NCBI RefSeq assembly: GCF_002056795.1
Contig: NZ_CP020104.1
Coordinates: 817,001 to 881,000 of the forward strand
Origin: Spirosoma aerolatum
GTDB taxonomy: Bacteria; Bacteroidota; Bacteroidia; Cytophagales; Spirosomataceae
Direction: 5' to 3'
DNA: 64,000 nt
A model generated the notes under the pieces. The model saw only the letters and a program-made list of their open reading frames with translations. It was not told where the DNA came from and searched no databases. Every line of letters starts with the position of its first letter. The first letter of the stretch is position 1. Both the position numbers and the translations under genes were made by a program. Positions 41,859 through 50,922 of this stretch are shown one piece after another.

Positions 41859-43676
41859 TCAAACATCAAGTGTCAGATGAATGGGTTCATACGCACTGGT
41901 CGCGCCACTTGTCAGGTAAAGCCAGAGGTCGTAATGGCCGGGCTTAAGGTCTTTTTTATCCAGCACACACGAAAACCCGGGCTGCGTATAGTGGCCGCCT
42001 AAGGTATGATCGACCACATCATCCCAGGTATGCTTGTAGGTAGCAAACGCAAAGCAACTCGTTTCGGACCGGGCGATAAGCTGAACGGACAGATCGCGTG
42101 GTGCATCCTTTTTGAGCTGTGCCCACGCCCGGTAAATGACCAGGAAATCGCCAGATAGATACGGTTTTACTTCATAGGTGATCGTGTGAGACGCAACCAG
42201 CTTTGTGGCATCGCAGGGGAGCTGTGGGCTTTTTAAATCGCTGAAGGTGAGGCCCGGGACCTGATAAATTCCTTTTTTGGTAACATCCCTGAAAATAACG
42301 TTGGCTGTTTCCGGGTTGCCCCAATGCAACGACACCATCGCGGGTTTTTCGTTGTAAATGGCACTGTTGTATTTCATTTGCAGGGTGCGGTCAGCAAGGC
42401 GACGGCGATTGCCCTGATTATTACCCGATACATAAAAAAATACGCTGACCAGCAGAAACAAGCCCAGCATAGCCAACCGGGCGTAGTGATGAGTTACCGC
42501 TTCGATAGCCAGTATAGCCTGGGTCGCAAACAGCATAACGGCGATAATGCCATATCGGGGGGTAAAGGCCTGCTCGACACCCATGCCCGAACGGGATGCC
42601 ATCAGCGACAGGCAGGTCAGGTAGAGAAAGGCAATCCAGCCAACTAACGGTAAATAAGTAGTCAGTTTCTTCTGGAACCATAAATAACCCAACAACCCCA
42701 GGGTAATCAAAACCGATATTCCCCCGAACGCTAACGCTATTTTCGGCCGGCCTGGCCCCAGCATCGATCCAATGAGTGTGAAGAAATAACTGATGGCCCG
42801 TCCTGTATGGTTGAACAGCGAATCGACAATATCGGGGTGGTAAGGTGGCCGGATATACCCAATAAAATAGGACCCAATGGTAATTGCCGTAATGAGTAGC
42901 CATACCCCTAGCTTTTGATACGATTGCAACAGGAGGAGTATACCCACTCCGGCAATGAACGTGAACATCCCATTGCCACTGGTAAAGGTGGCGAGTATGG
43001 CCGCTCCGGCTGCCAGCAGAAAGGCGTTCCGGCCGGGTTTGCACAGACTATACAGGCTAAACAGGGCAAACGGGATCACATACAGATTCTGTAAAGCCGC
43101 CATGCTCCAGGTCGATAATTCCCAGTATTGAAACGAGAAAAGCGAATAGGCAACAGGCAGCAAAAAAAGAAGTTTCTGATTCAGTGGTACTCCCCGAAAT
43201 ACCACCTTCACAAACAGGTAGCTGATGAGCAAAGGAGCGAGGTTGCCAATAAAGATCAGATGAGTAAAATTTAATTGGCCGACCAGAGCATAGTCGAGCA
43301 GAAAAACAAGTCGGTCGAAAACGATTCGGTGTTCGTTATACTGCGAAAAAATAAGTTTCAGTTTTTCCCAGAAACTCAACCCGCCAAACTGATAATCGGC
43401 AATGAACGAAAGCGCACTGTTTAAATCGTCCTCGTACGGAAAGTTGTATGCATTCTGGTAAATGGTGATGTAATAGAGAACGACCGGAATAGCCAGTAGT
43501 ATAATGAGAACACTGTACTGAGCAAGATGAACAGCGGTCAGGGGCGTTGTACCAGCAACCCCGTTCGTTGGCTGAGATGCAGCAGAACCAGAAGCAGACC
43601 GCGCGTTATATACAGAGGGTTGAGAGAATAATCGGGATAGGAGCAGCGAGAAAAGGTTGGCCGTAAACGTTGCCAT
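41859..43676 (-). CDS. Large polytopic membrane protein, GT-C-like, of unknown function
   Basis: This 605-residue product has a low-complexity N-terminus (about 1-45) and about 10-11 transmembrane helices. An early acidic extracytoplasmic loop ('QNAYNFPYEDDLNSALSFI', with adjacent acidic residues) fits the catalytic loop position of GT-C transferases. A C-terminal soluble beta-rich domain (about 430-605) ends the protein. No transferase family is recognised. It leads the minus-strand operon with the fucosyltransferase and GT2, which supports a role in glycan assembly. Confidence 0.75.
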   Translation of the reverse strand: MATFTANLFSLLLSRLFSQPSVYNARSASGSAASQPTNGVAGTTPLTAVHLAQYSVLIILLAIPVVLYYITIYQNAYNFPYEDDLNSALSFIADYQFGGLSFWEKLKLIFSQYNEHRIVFDRLVFLLDYALVGQLNFTHLIFIGNLAPLLISYLFVKVVFRGVPLNQKLLFLLPVAYSLFSFQYWELSTWSMAALQNLYVIPFALFSLYSLCKPGRNAFLLAAGAAILATFTSGNGMFTFIAGVGILLLLQSYQKLGVWLLITAITIGSYFIGYIRPPYHPDIVDSLFNHTGRAISYFFTLIGSMLGPGRPKIALAFGGISVLITLGLLGYLWFQKKLTTYLPLVGWIAFLYLTCLSLMASRSGMGVEQAFTPRYGIIAVMLFATQAILAIEAVTHHYARLAMLGLFLLVSVFFYVSGNNQGNRRRLADRTLQMKYNSAIYNEKPAMVSLHWGNPETANVIFRDVTKKGIYQVPGLTFSDLKSPQLPCDATKLVASHTITYEVKPYLSGDFLVIYRAWAQLKKDAPRDLSVQLIARSETSCFAFATYKHTWDDVVDHTLGGHYTQPGFSCVLDKKDLKPGHYDLWLYLTSGATSAYEPIHLTLDV

Positions 43677-43800
43677 CGAGCATATTCATCGGAAGTTGAG
43701 CTGTAAGTATAACGTATTACCGTCGATTAGACAAACGGCCGGTTTGCACAGTCCTCAACACAATTGACTCAACCATACGGCTTTTCTGCCCTTATTGATG

Positions 43801-43808
43801 TAAATTTG
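43801..43808 (+). promoter_or_regulatory. Candidate -7 element of gcvP
   Basis: TAAATTTG matches the Bacteroidota TAnnTTTG consensus and lies 28 bases before the gcvP start codon. The -33 TTTG box is not clear. Confidence 0.5.
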
Positions 43809-43836
43809 CGATAGACATAACAGAAGCCATCCTTCA

Positions 43837-46743
43837 ATGAGGTTAACTCTTCAGCAGACAGACATATTTGAAGACCGTCACCACGGTCAGACCGAAACGG
43901 CTCAGGCCGACATGCTCAAAGCAGTAGGCGTAGACTCCATCGACCAGCTCATTGACCAAACCGTGCCGGAAGCCATTCGGCTCGAAAAACCACTCAATCT
44001 ACCGCAGCCAAAGTCAGAAATGCAGTTTCTGGCCGATTTTAAAAAACTGGCCGGTCAGAATAAGGTATTCAAATCGTATATTGGTACGGGGTATTACGAC
44101 ACCATTACTCCGAACGTCATTCTTCGCAATATTCTGGAAAATCCAGCCTGGTACACAGCCTACACACCCTATCAGGCCGAGATATCGCAGGGAAGGCTCG
44201 AAGCCCTGCTGAATTTTCAGACGGTTATCTCGGATCTGACGGGAATGGATCTGGCCAATGCATCGCTGCTCGACGAAGGAACCGCAGCAGCCGAGGCCAT
44301 GCATATGCTGTATGCGCTGCGTCCGGTGGCTCGCAAAAATGCAACGACTATTTTTGTGTCAGAGCGTTGCCACCCTCAGACGATCGATGTGGTGCTGACC
44401 CGCGCTACGCCACTGGATATTAACGTGCTCGTTGGCGACCACCGGACTGTCGATCTGACCAATGGCGATATTTTTGGCCTGTTGCTGCAATATCCGGCTA
44501 CGGATGGTGAAGTGTTCGACTACACCGATCTGATTGCCGCTGCTCGTGAATTAGGGATTACAACAGCTGTTGCGGCTGATTTGCTGGCGCTGACCTTGCT
44601 GAAGTCGCCCGGTGAAATGGGAGCCGATGTTGTGGTCGGTTCTTCGCAGCGGTTTGGCGTGCCTATGGGTTATGGTGGCCCGCATGCGGCCTTCTTTGCC
44701 ACCCGCGACGCCTACAAGCGGCAGATTCCCGGTCGGATCATTGGGGTTTCGCAGGATGCTGAGGGCAAACCAGCTCTGCGGATGGCATTGCAGACTCGCG
44801 AACAGCATATTCGCCGGGAGAAAGCCACGTCCAATATCTGTACGGCACAGGTGCTACTGGCCGTTATGGCGAGTAGCTATGCTGTTTACCACGGCCCCAG
44901 CCGCCTTCGGGCCATTGCCGAGCATGTACACGCCCTTACCAAAGCGTTTGCTACGGCGCTGCGCTGGAGCGCCCACGAAGTCAGTACCGAAAACTATTTT
45001 GACACCGTAACGGTTCGGGTCGATGACGTCGAATCGCTGAAAAAATCGGCAAAGGCGGCTCAGATCAACCTGCGTTACTTACCCGATGAAGAACATGTCA
45101 GTGTATCGTTCGATGAGGCCAAAACCCTGCACGACCTGACGGAACTGTTGACGGTATTCGGGGTAAAAGCGGATATGGAGGTTGTGCTGGAAAGCCTGGA
45201 AATTACCTGGCCTGAATCGCTCATTCGTACGTCCGATTTCCTAACGCATCCTGTGTTCAATACGCACCATACCGAACATGAGATGTTGCGCTACCTGAAA
45301 TCGCTGGAAGAGAAAGACCTCTCGCTGGTCCATTCGATGATTTCGCTGGGTAGCTGTACCATGAAACTCAATGCTACGGCCGAGATGATTCCGGTTACCT
45401 GGCCAGAGTTTGGTAAAATTCACCCTTTCGCGCCTAAAGATCAGACGGTAGGTTATCAGCAACTGTTTGCCGACCTGAACGCCTGGCTTTGCGAAATCAC
45501 GGGCTTTGCGGCTATGTCGCTGCAACCGAACTCGGGTGCTCAGGGCGAATACGCGGGACTGATGGTGATTCGGGCGTATCACGAAAGCCGGGGCGACCTA
45601 CATCGGAACATTGCCCTCATTCCGCAGTCGGCACACGGAACCAATCCGGCCAGTGCGGTGATGGCGGGTATGAAAGTAATCATTGTGAAATGTGATGATC
45701 GCGGAAATATCGACGTCGCTGATCTGAAAGCAAAGGCCGAGCAATACAGCAATGACCTATCCTGTCTGATGGTTACCTATCCATCGACGCACGGTGTGTT
45801 TGAGGAAAGCATCAAAGAGATTTGTGCCATCATTCATCAGCATGGCGGGCAGGTATATATGGATGGGGCCAACATGAACGCCCAGGTTGGGCTGACTTCA
45901 CCGGCTGCCATTGGCGCCGACGTTTGCCACCTGAATCTGCACAAAACGTTCTGTATTCCGCACGGTGGCGGTGGACCGGGTATGGGCCCCATTGGTGTTG
46001 CATCGCAGTTGGTACCCTTCCTGCCAGGCCATGTTGCCGATAGCCGGGGTATGAAATCGCATGGAGCGGGTGCTGTTTCAGCAGCTCCTTATGGATCGGC
46101 CAGTATTCTGACTATTTCGTATGCCTACATTGCCATGATGGGCGGTGAAGGTTTAACCAACGCTACGAAACGGGCGATCCTAAATGCCAACTACCTCAAA
46201 GCTCGTTTACAGGGTCATTACGATACGCTGTACACTGGAACGAACGGCCGTTGTGCGCACGAAATGATCATTGATTGCCGACCTTTCAAAGCCGCAACGG
46301 GTGTTGAGGTAGAAGACATTGCCAAGCGTTTGATGGATTACGGTTTCCACGCACCGACGGTGTCATTCCCGGTGGCGGGTACGCTGATGATTGAGCCGAC
46401 CGAATCGGAATCGAAGGCCGAGCTTGACCGATTCGCTGAAGCCATGATTGCCATTCGCAACGAGATTCGCGAGATTGAAAGCGGGGATGCCGATAAGGCC
46501 AGCAACGTGCTGAAACATGCTCCGCATACGGCTACGGTTGCCTTAAGCGATGAGTGGACTCGCCCGTACAGCCGCGAGAAGGCCGTTTATCCGTTGCCGC
46601 AGGTGCGTGCCCGGAAATTCTGGCCGAGTGTCAGCCGGATCGATTCGGCTTACGGCGACCGGAATCTGGTCTGTGCCTGTGTACCTGTAGATGCCTATAC
46701 CGACGAGGTAGCCGAAGAGTCTACCGTAGCCCAGCAGGCTTAA
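43837..46743 (+). CDS. gcvP: Glycine dehydrogenase (aminomethyl-transferring), P protein
   Basis: The product has 968 residues, the length of single-chain P proteins of the glycine cleavage system. The N-terminal half carries '[20 protein letters not shown]' and '[20 protein letters not shown]', the non-PLP-binding copy. The C-terminal half has the PLP lysine K703 in '[20 protein letters not shown]'. It decarboxylates glycine and passes the aminomethyl group to H protein. No gcvT or gcvH lies next to it, so the system is dispersed. A strong hairpin follows its stop. Confidence 0.98.
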   Translation: MRLTLQQTDIFEDRHHGQTETAQADMLKAVGVDSIDQLIDQTVPEAIRLEKPLNLPQPKSEMQFLADFKKLAGQNKVFKSYIGTGYYDTITPNVILRNILENPAWYTAYTPYQAEISQGRLEALLNFQTVISDLTGMDLANASLLDEGTAAAEAMHMLYALRPVARKNATTIFVSERCHPQTIDVVLTRATPLDINVLVGDHRTVDLTNGDIFGLLLQYPATDGEVFDYTDLIAAARELGITTAVAADLLALTLLKSPGEMGADVVVGSSQRFGVPMGYGGPHAAFFATRDAYKRQIPGRIIGVSQDAEGKPALRMALQTREQHIRREKATSNICTAQVLLAVMASSYAVYHGPSRLRAIAEHVHALTKAFATALRWSAHEVSTENYFDTVTVRVDDVESLKKSAKAAQINLRYLPDEEHVSVSFDEAKTLHDLTELLTVFGVKADMEVVLESLEITWPESLIRTSDFLTHPVFNTHHTEHEMLRYLKSLEEKDLSLVHSMISLGSCTMKLNATAEMIPVTWPEFGKIHPFAPKDQTVGYQQLFADLNAWLCEITGFAAMSLQPNSGAQGEYAGLMVIRAYHESRGDLHRNIALIPQSAHGTNPASAVMAGMKVIIVKCDDRGNIDVADLKAKAEQYSNDLSCLMVTYPSTHGVFEESIKEICAIIHQHGGQVYMDGANMNAQVGLTSPAAIGADVCHLNLHKTFCIPHGGGGPGMGPIGVASQLVPFLPGHVADSRGMKSHGAGAVSAAPYGSASILTISYAYIAMMGGEGLTNATKRAILNANYLKARLQGHYDTLYTGTNGRCAHEMIIDCRPFKAATGVEVEDIAKRLMDYGFHAPTVSFPVAGTLMIEPTESESKAELDRFAEAMIAIRNEIREIESGDADKASNVLKHAPHTATVALSDEWTRPYSREKAVYPLPQVRARKFWPSVSRIDSAYGDRNLVCACVPVDAYTDEVAEESTVAQQA

Positions 46744-46760
46744 TCAGCCTTATTATACCC

Positions 46761-46800
46761 CAAACAGCCACCCGCTTCATGGTAAGTGGGTGGCTGTTTG
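46761..46800. terminator. Hairpin terminator between gcvP and the convergent hydrolase
   Basis: CAAACAGCCACCC (46761-46773) and GGGTGGCTGTTTG (46788-46800) form a perfect 13-bp stem around a 14-base loop. It sits in the 83 bases between two convergent stops and can serve both directions. Confidence 0.8.
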
Positions 46801-46826
46801 CATGATAAGGGTACTTTGTCCGCGAC

Positions 46827-47822
46827 TCAGAACGTCCAGACTTTAGGCAGGAAATCAGTTATGTACGTTACGGTGGGTGTAAACCACGGATTGAAAAACA
46901 TGAACGTATGCGGAGCCCCGGCAAATGTATGTACTTCCGAATAGGTGCCGAATGGCTTTAGTTTGGCAATCAGATCGTCGCGGCCGCCGTGCATACGATC
47001 GACAGAACTATTCAGAAAAAGAATAGGCGGTGTATGGTTGTCAATGTGAGTAAGGGGAGAGGCTTCGTGCCATAACTCCGGCTTTTGTGCCTTCCCATAG
47101 CCAAACCAGTAGGTAGCTGCCGACGTCGATCTGGAGTCGTCGCCTTCTCCCGATTCTGGATGAATGAACGCCAGTACGCCATCAATATCGACAATGGCCT
47201 GCACGTCGCTCGAGTACGTCGCATACCCGCCTGACCCTTCGAAGGCTGCATTCCCGTTTGTACTGCCAACCAGTGCTGCCAGTTGTCCACCCGCCGAAAA
47301 CCCTAGTATGGCAATTCGTTTCGGATCGATGTGGTACGTACGCGCGTTGGCCCGCATCCAGCGGATGGCGGCTTTCAAATCATGAACCGCGGCTGGATAG
47401 AGTGCTTCGGTCGACAGGCGATACTCAACCGGAATAGCGATAAATCCTTTTGCCGCCAGGTGCCCGGCCAGCGTGTTATTATGCGATCGATCGCCCGACC
47501 GCCAGCCGCCACCATGGACCATCAGAATGGCGGGCAGCGCTTTCGTGGCAGAGAGTTTGGGAGCATATACATCCAGTACTAATCTCCGGCCTGCTACAGG
47601 TGTGCTGTAAGCAATGTTTCGCTGTACAAGCACGTCAGCAGGTAGGGTTGAATCGGCCAGTGTAATGTCGGGATGGTGCTTCTTTTCCTGAAGGTAGGAT
47701 TTTCGGACTGTAAACGAGGTGTCCCGGCCACCTGTCGGGCCAAGTTGTGCCCAGGCTGTAGACGTCAGCAGACTGATAGCACTCATGAACCAAAGAAGTC
47801 GTTGCCAGACGATAGAGGTCAT
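46827..47822 (-). CDS. Secreted alpha/beta hydrolase (BD-FAE/esterase-lipase type)
   Basis: A product of 331 residues from the ATG at 47822, directly ahead of a signal peptide (MTSIVWQRLLWFMSAISLL...AWAQ); the open frame extends upstream into the next gene. The oxyanion motif is 'MVHGGGWRSGD', the nucleophile elbow 'GFSAGGQLAALVG' and the acid/His region 'FLNSSVDRMHGGRDDL' with 'FAGAPHTFMFF'. It resembles carboxylesterases of carbohydrate loci. It lies 34 bases downstream of a second hydrolase on the same strand, so the two form a pair. The substrate is unknown. Confidence 0.88.
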   Translation of the reverse strand: MTSIVWQRLLWFMSAISLLTSTAWAQLGPTGGRDTSFTVRKSYLQEKKHHPDITLADSTLPADVLVQRNIAYSTPVAGRRLVLDVYAPKLSATKALPAILMVHGGGWRSGDRSHNNTLAGHLAAKGFIAIPVEYRLSTEALYPAAVHDLKAAIRWMRANARTYHIDPKRIAILGFSAGGQLAALVGSTNGNAAFEGSGGYATYSSDVQAIVDIDGVLAFIHPESGEGDDSRSTSAATYWFGYGKAQKPELWHEASPLTHIDNHTPPILFLNSSVDRMHGGRDDLIAKLKPFGTYSEVHTFAGAPHTFMFFNPWFTPTVTYITDFLPKVWTF

Positions 47823-47856
47823 TCTTTCTGTTTGTTTAGACGTATATCGAAAAAGG

Positions 47857-48777
47857 TTATTTATTGGCTGGAATAATTCCCATCTCCAGCAACCAGCTTT
47901 CACACAGCGAAACCCAGGCCTGCGTGGAGCCCGGATTGTTACGGAGTGCAATGGCATGGGCACCCTGTGGAAATATGTGTAGACTGGACTGAATTTTCCT
48001 GTCGACCAGCGCCTGGTAAAAAAGCAGACTGTTCCGTTGGTCGACCCCAGTGTCGTTAAAAGCGTGTACCAGAAAGCAAGGCGGTGTGGCAGAGGTAACG
48101 GCGTTTTCCAGTGAATAGGTTTTCAGTAGTTCGGCAGAAGGATTGGGCCCCAGCAGATTTTTGCGACTACCGGCATGAGCATATTGCCCCATCGTAATAA
48201 CGGGCGAAATCAGAATGGTGAAATCAGGCCGAAAAGCCTGCCTATTGATCGAGTCATTTATGGTTGAAACATCGGTCGTGGCGGTGGCCAGGTGAGCGGC
48301 CAGATGCCCGCCCGCCGATGTTCCCATAATGCCTACCTTATCGGGTTTGATGCCCCATTGAGCCGCATGGGCACGAATCACCTTCATGGCTCGCTGAGCA
48401 TCCTGAAGCGGCCCCAGTTCCCGTTGTTTCAGATCAGGAGAGGTGGGTAGGCGGTAATTCAGGACAAAAGCGCTAATGCCCAGCGTATTGAACCATTTGG
48501 CCAGTTGCCAGCCACTAATCATGTAGGCCAATCGTTCGTAGCCACCGCCCGGACAAATGATAACAGCCGCCCCTTTGTTTTCCTGTACCGATGGTAAAAA
48601 CACGTAAAAACCGGGTGTACCTACCCGGTAGACCCGTTCGTTTGCTATGCTATCGGTTAGTACCAGCCCTTTCGAATTGGGCATTTTGCCTGTAGGCCAT
48701 AACGCCATGAAGGTCTGCGCATTGGCCAGAGAAGGCAGCGCGAAAATCACGATAAGAAGTAAGCCGGTTCGAGGCAT
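47857..48777 (-). CDS. Secreted alpha/beta hydrolase, acetylxylan-esterase-like
   Basis: This is 306 residues from the ATG at 48777, with a signal peptide ending 'LANAQ'. The oxyanion region is 'AAVIICPGGGYERLA', the nucleophile elbow 'GIMGTSAGGHLAAHL', the acid region 'LVHAFNDTGVDQRN' and the catalytic His 'PQGAHAIALRN'. The HGGG equivalent is CPGGGYE, which I associate with family-CE-like esterases acting on acetylated sugars (for example endo-1,4-beta-xylanase-B-like annotations). First gene of a two-gene operon with the esterase at 46827. A role in plant polysaccharide deacetylation is inferred. Confidence 0.87.
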   Translation of the reverse strand: MPRTGLLLIVIFALPSLANAQTFMALWPTGKMPNSKGLVLTDSIANERVYRVGTPGFYVFLPSVQENKGAAVIICPGGGYERLAYMISGWQLAKWFNTLGISAFVLNYRLPTSPDLKQRELGPLQDAQRAMKVIRAHAAQWGIKPDKVGIMGTSAGGHLAAHLATATTDVSTINDSINRQAFRPDFTILISPVITMGQYAHAGSRKNLLGPNPSAELLKTYSLENAVTSATPPCFLVHAFNDTGVDQRNSLLFYQALVDRKIQSSLHIFPQGAHAIALRNNPGSTQAWVSLCESWLLEMGIIPANK

Positions 48778-48984
48778 AAAAAGGCAAAAACAGGTTGGGA
48801 AAATATCAGCCAAGAATAGAGTGTTGTATTAGATTTTGCAAAGAAACGTTTGTGACTTTTTACGCAATCGTTGCCGGAAGCGTTCTCAAACAGACCGTTG
48901 CAAACCGGCTACCGTTCGGGATTCGAGCTGTGCGATTGGTTGATGCCGCCGAAAGCCCTAATTTTCGGCCGTAAACGAATCCGC

Positions 48985-49548
48985 ATGGAACTGACTGCAT
49001 ACCTCAAACAGCTTGTCGATATCTCCCCCAAACTGGAGTATGAACTGGACAGCGCCTTTGCGCGGGAGGTATTTCCAAAGCGGCATAAGCTCCTGCCGCC
49101 CGACAACGTATCGCAGAAAGTTTACTTCTTTGAACAGGGCCTTGCCAGAGCCTACTACATCCGGCACGACGGCAAGGACATCACCCACCATTTCTTTCTG
49201 ATGAACTCGTTCTCGGTAGGCATCGAGACCGTTTTCTATGGACGGCCTTCTCCCTATGGGCTTGAACTGCTCGAAAAGTCTGTTGTCCGATCCATCAACT
49301 ATAGTGATCTGGAAAAGATCATCGACCAGCACCATAACCTGGAAAAACTGATGCGGACGGTGCTGATCGAGACACTGAAGACGTTTTCCGACCGATTGAG
49401 CGCTTTACAATTTCAGTCAGCGCAGGAACGGTACAATAACCTGCTTGCCCAGTATCCGTCCATTCTGCAACAGGCTCCCCTGGGGCATATCGCATCTTAT
49501 CTGGGCATTACCCAGCAAACACTGAGCGTTATACGTGCACAACGATAA
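48985..49548 (+). CDS. Crp/Fnr-family transcriptional regulator
   Basis: The regulator has 187 residues from the ATG at 48985, a typical length for Bacteroidota members; the frame is open upstream without protein-like features. A cyclic-nucleotide-binding-like beta-barrel (about 25-110, 'VSQKVYFFEQGLARAYYIRH') is followed by the dimer helix and a C-terminal helix-turn-helix ('PLGHIASYLGITQQTLSVIR'). It does not carry the phosphate-binding RxA residues of true cAMP receptors. It is divergent from the hydrolase pair and 331 bases upstream of the RND operon, so it may regulate either. Confidence 0.9.
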   Translation: MELTAYLKQLVDISPKLEYELDSAFAREVFPKRHKLLPPDNVSQKVYFFEQGLARAYYIRHDGKDITHHFFLMNSFSVGIETVFYGRPSPYGLELLEKSVVRSINYSDLEKIIDQHHNLEKLMRTVLIETLKTFSDRLSALQFQSAQERYNNLLAQYPSILQQAPLGHIASYLGITQQTLSVIRAQR

Positions 49549-49879
49549 CATTCTTACCTTTTGGTTAGTTTTCTGATTTTAAGCGTGATGAGCGGGCGAT
49601 TTTCAGGCGATTCCGGCTCAGTTGCTCTTTTGGCTGGTGCATAAACCGCACAACAGGTCGATCATTAGCCAACGCCCAAATCTTTTCCGAGTCCCCTATG
49701 CCTGGTCAGGTTGTGGTCAGTAGATCAGGGCAGGAGAGTTTTGTAGATACCAGCCTGGATTTACGCTGGTTTTAGGAATAAAGAAAGATACCCCACACCT
49801 TCATTTTTTAAGATAGATGAAAAGAAAGCCGCTTTTCATCGGACAATTTTGCACCATCATAATTCACTAACTAATTGCT
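49549..49879. other. Intergenic stretch between regulator and RND operon
   Basis: No gene is seen. It contains the GATGAAAAG/CTTTTCATC inverted repeat at 49816-49840 and a -7-like CAATTTTG at 49844-49851, just ahead of the adaptor start at 49880. Confidence 0.45.
49816..49840. promoter_or_regulatory. Candidate operator: 9-bp inverted repeat upstream of the RND operon
   Basis: GATGAAAAG (49816-49824) and CTTTTCATC (49832-49840) are perfect complements with a 7-base spacer. It sits immediately upstream of a -7-like element (CAATTTTG, 49844-49851), a position that fits repressor or activator binding. Binding by the Crp/Fnr protein encoded upstream is possible but the half-site does not look like TGTGA. 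Confidence 0.45.
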
Positions 49880-50914
49880 ATGAAAAGCAGTAAACCCTAC
49901 GTCGCGCTGATGACCCTGTTCGTCTTAAGTGGTTGTCAGACAAAGGAGAAGACTACAGATGTAAAGGAGGTAGCTATTCCTGTTATTACCGAACAGGTTA
50001 CCAAACAACCGATTAACCGCACAACATCCATCAGTGGTAATATCGAAGGGAGCCGCACTGTCCGGCTCGGTTTCATGGTAGCCGGAAAATTGAATTTTAT
50101 CGCGGCCGACGAAGGACAGCCCGTTCGTAAAGGCCAGTTACTGGCCAGCCTCGACCCGACTAACTACGGTATTGCCAAAGAATTGTCGGATGTGCAGGTG
50201 GCTCAGGTGGGCGACGAGTATAACCGTCTGAAAATCATGCATGACCGTAACAGCCTGAGCGATGCCGACTTCGCTAAAGTGAATTTTGGACTCCAGCAGG
50301 CTAAAGTGCAGCAGAAACTACAGACCAAGAATCTATCGGATACAAAACTATACGCGCCCATCAGCGGGGTAATGCTGAAAAAAATGGCGGAGGTCGGTGA
50401 GATTACAGGAGTGGGTACGCCCTTATTTGTGGTGTCGGACATCAGTAAGGTCAACGTAAATGCCTATATACCCGAAAGTGAACTGCACACGATTAAAATT
50501 GGCCAGTCGGCTCGGGTGCTGGTATCGTCGGTAGGTCAGACATTTACGGGTAAGGTTAAAGAAGTGGGTTCAGTGGCTGATGTAACATCGCGGGCCTTTA
50601 CCGTAAAAATCGAACTGCCCAATCCGAACGGGCTGATTCGGCCCGGTATGATCGCCGAGATCACGCTGGCATCCAATCAGCCAGTTGATCGACTGTTGCT
50701 GCCTGCCGAGGCCATCCTGCACGATACGGATAACCAGAGTTATGTCTATGTCGTCGACAAGGGACAGCAAAAAGCGTTCCGCCGGAATGTTAGTGTTGGT
50801 CAGTTGGTAAAGAATAAGATCGAAGTGACTGCCGGGCTATCTCCGCAGGAAATCGTGGTAACGGGTGGTCAGCAAAAGCTTACCGATGGTTCTTCTGTCA
50901 GCCTTTCTAATTAA
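49880..50914 (+). CDS. RND efflux periplasmic adaptor (HlyD/AcrA family) lipoprotein
   Basis: This product has 344 residues with a lipobox (L-S-G-C at about 16-19). The membrane-fusion-protein pattern is complete: barrel-sandwich 'RLGFMVAGKLNFIAADEGQP', 'GQLLASLDPTNYGIAKELSD', a short alpha-hairpin, 'LYAPISGVMLKKMAEVGEIT' and a beta-barrel domain ('VNAYIPESELHTIKIG'). The hairpin is short. Eight bases separate it from the RND permease. It links the permease at 50923 to the TolC-type channel at 54017. Confidence 0.95.
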   Translation: MKSSKPYVALMTLFVLSGCQTKEKTTDVKEVAIPVITEQVTKQPINRTTSISGNIEGSRTVRLGFMVAGKLNFIAADEGQPVRKGQLLASLDPTNYGIAKELSDVQVAQVGDEYNRLKIMHDRNSLSDADFAKVNFGLQQAKVQQKLQTKNLSDTKLYAPISGVMLKKMAEVGEITGVGTPLFVVSDISKVNVNAYIPESELHTIKIGQSARVLVSSVGQTFTGKVKEVGSVADVTSRAFTVKIELPNPNGLIRPGMIAEITLASNQPVDRLLLPAEAILHDTDNQSYVYVVDKGQQKAFRRNVSVGQLVKNKIEVTAGLSPQEIVVTGGQQKLTDGSSVSLSN

Positions 50915-50922
50915 TCGACGCC

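Noticed and set aside
42421..43044. Open frame of 207 codons on the minus strand within the large membrane protein gene
   Set aside because: It is a shifted frame of the same strand as the real 605-residue product; the membrane-helix pattern is only in the longer frame.
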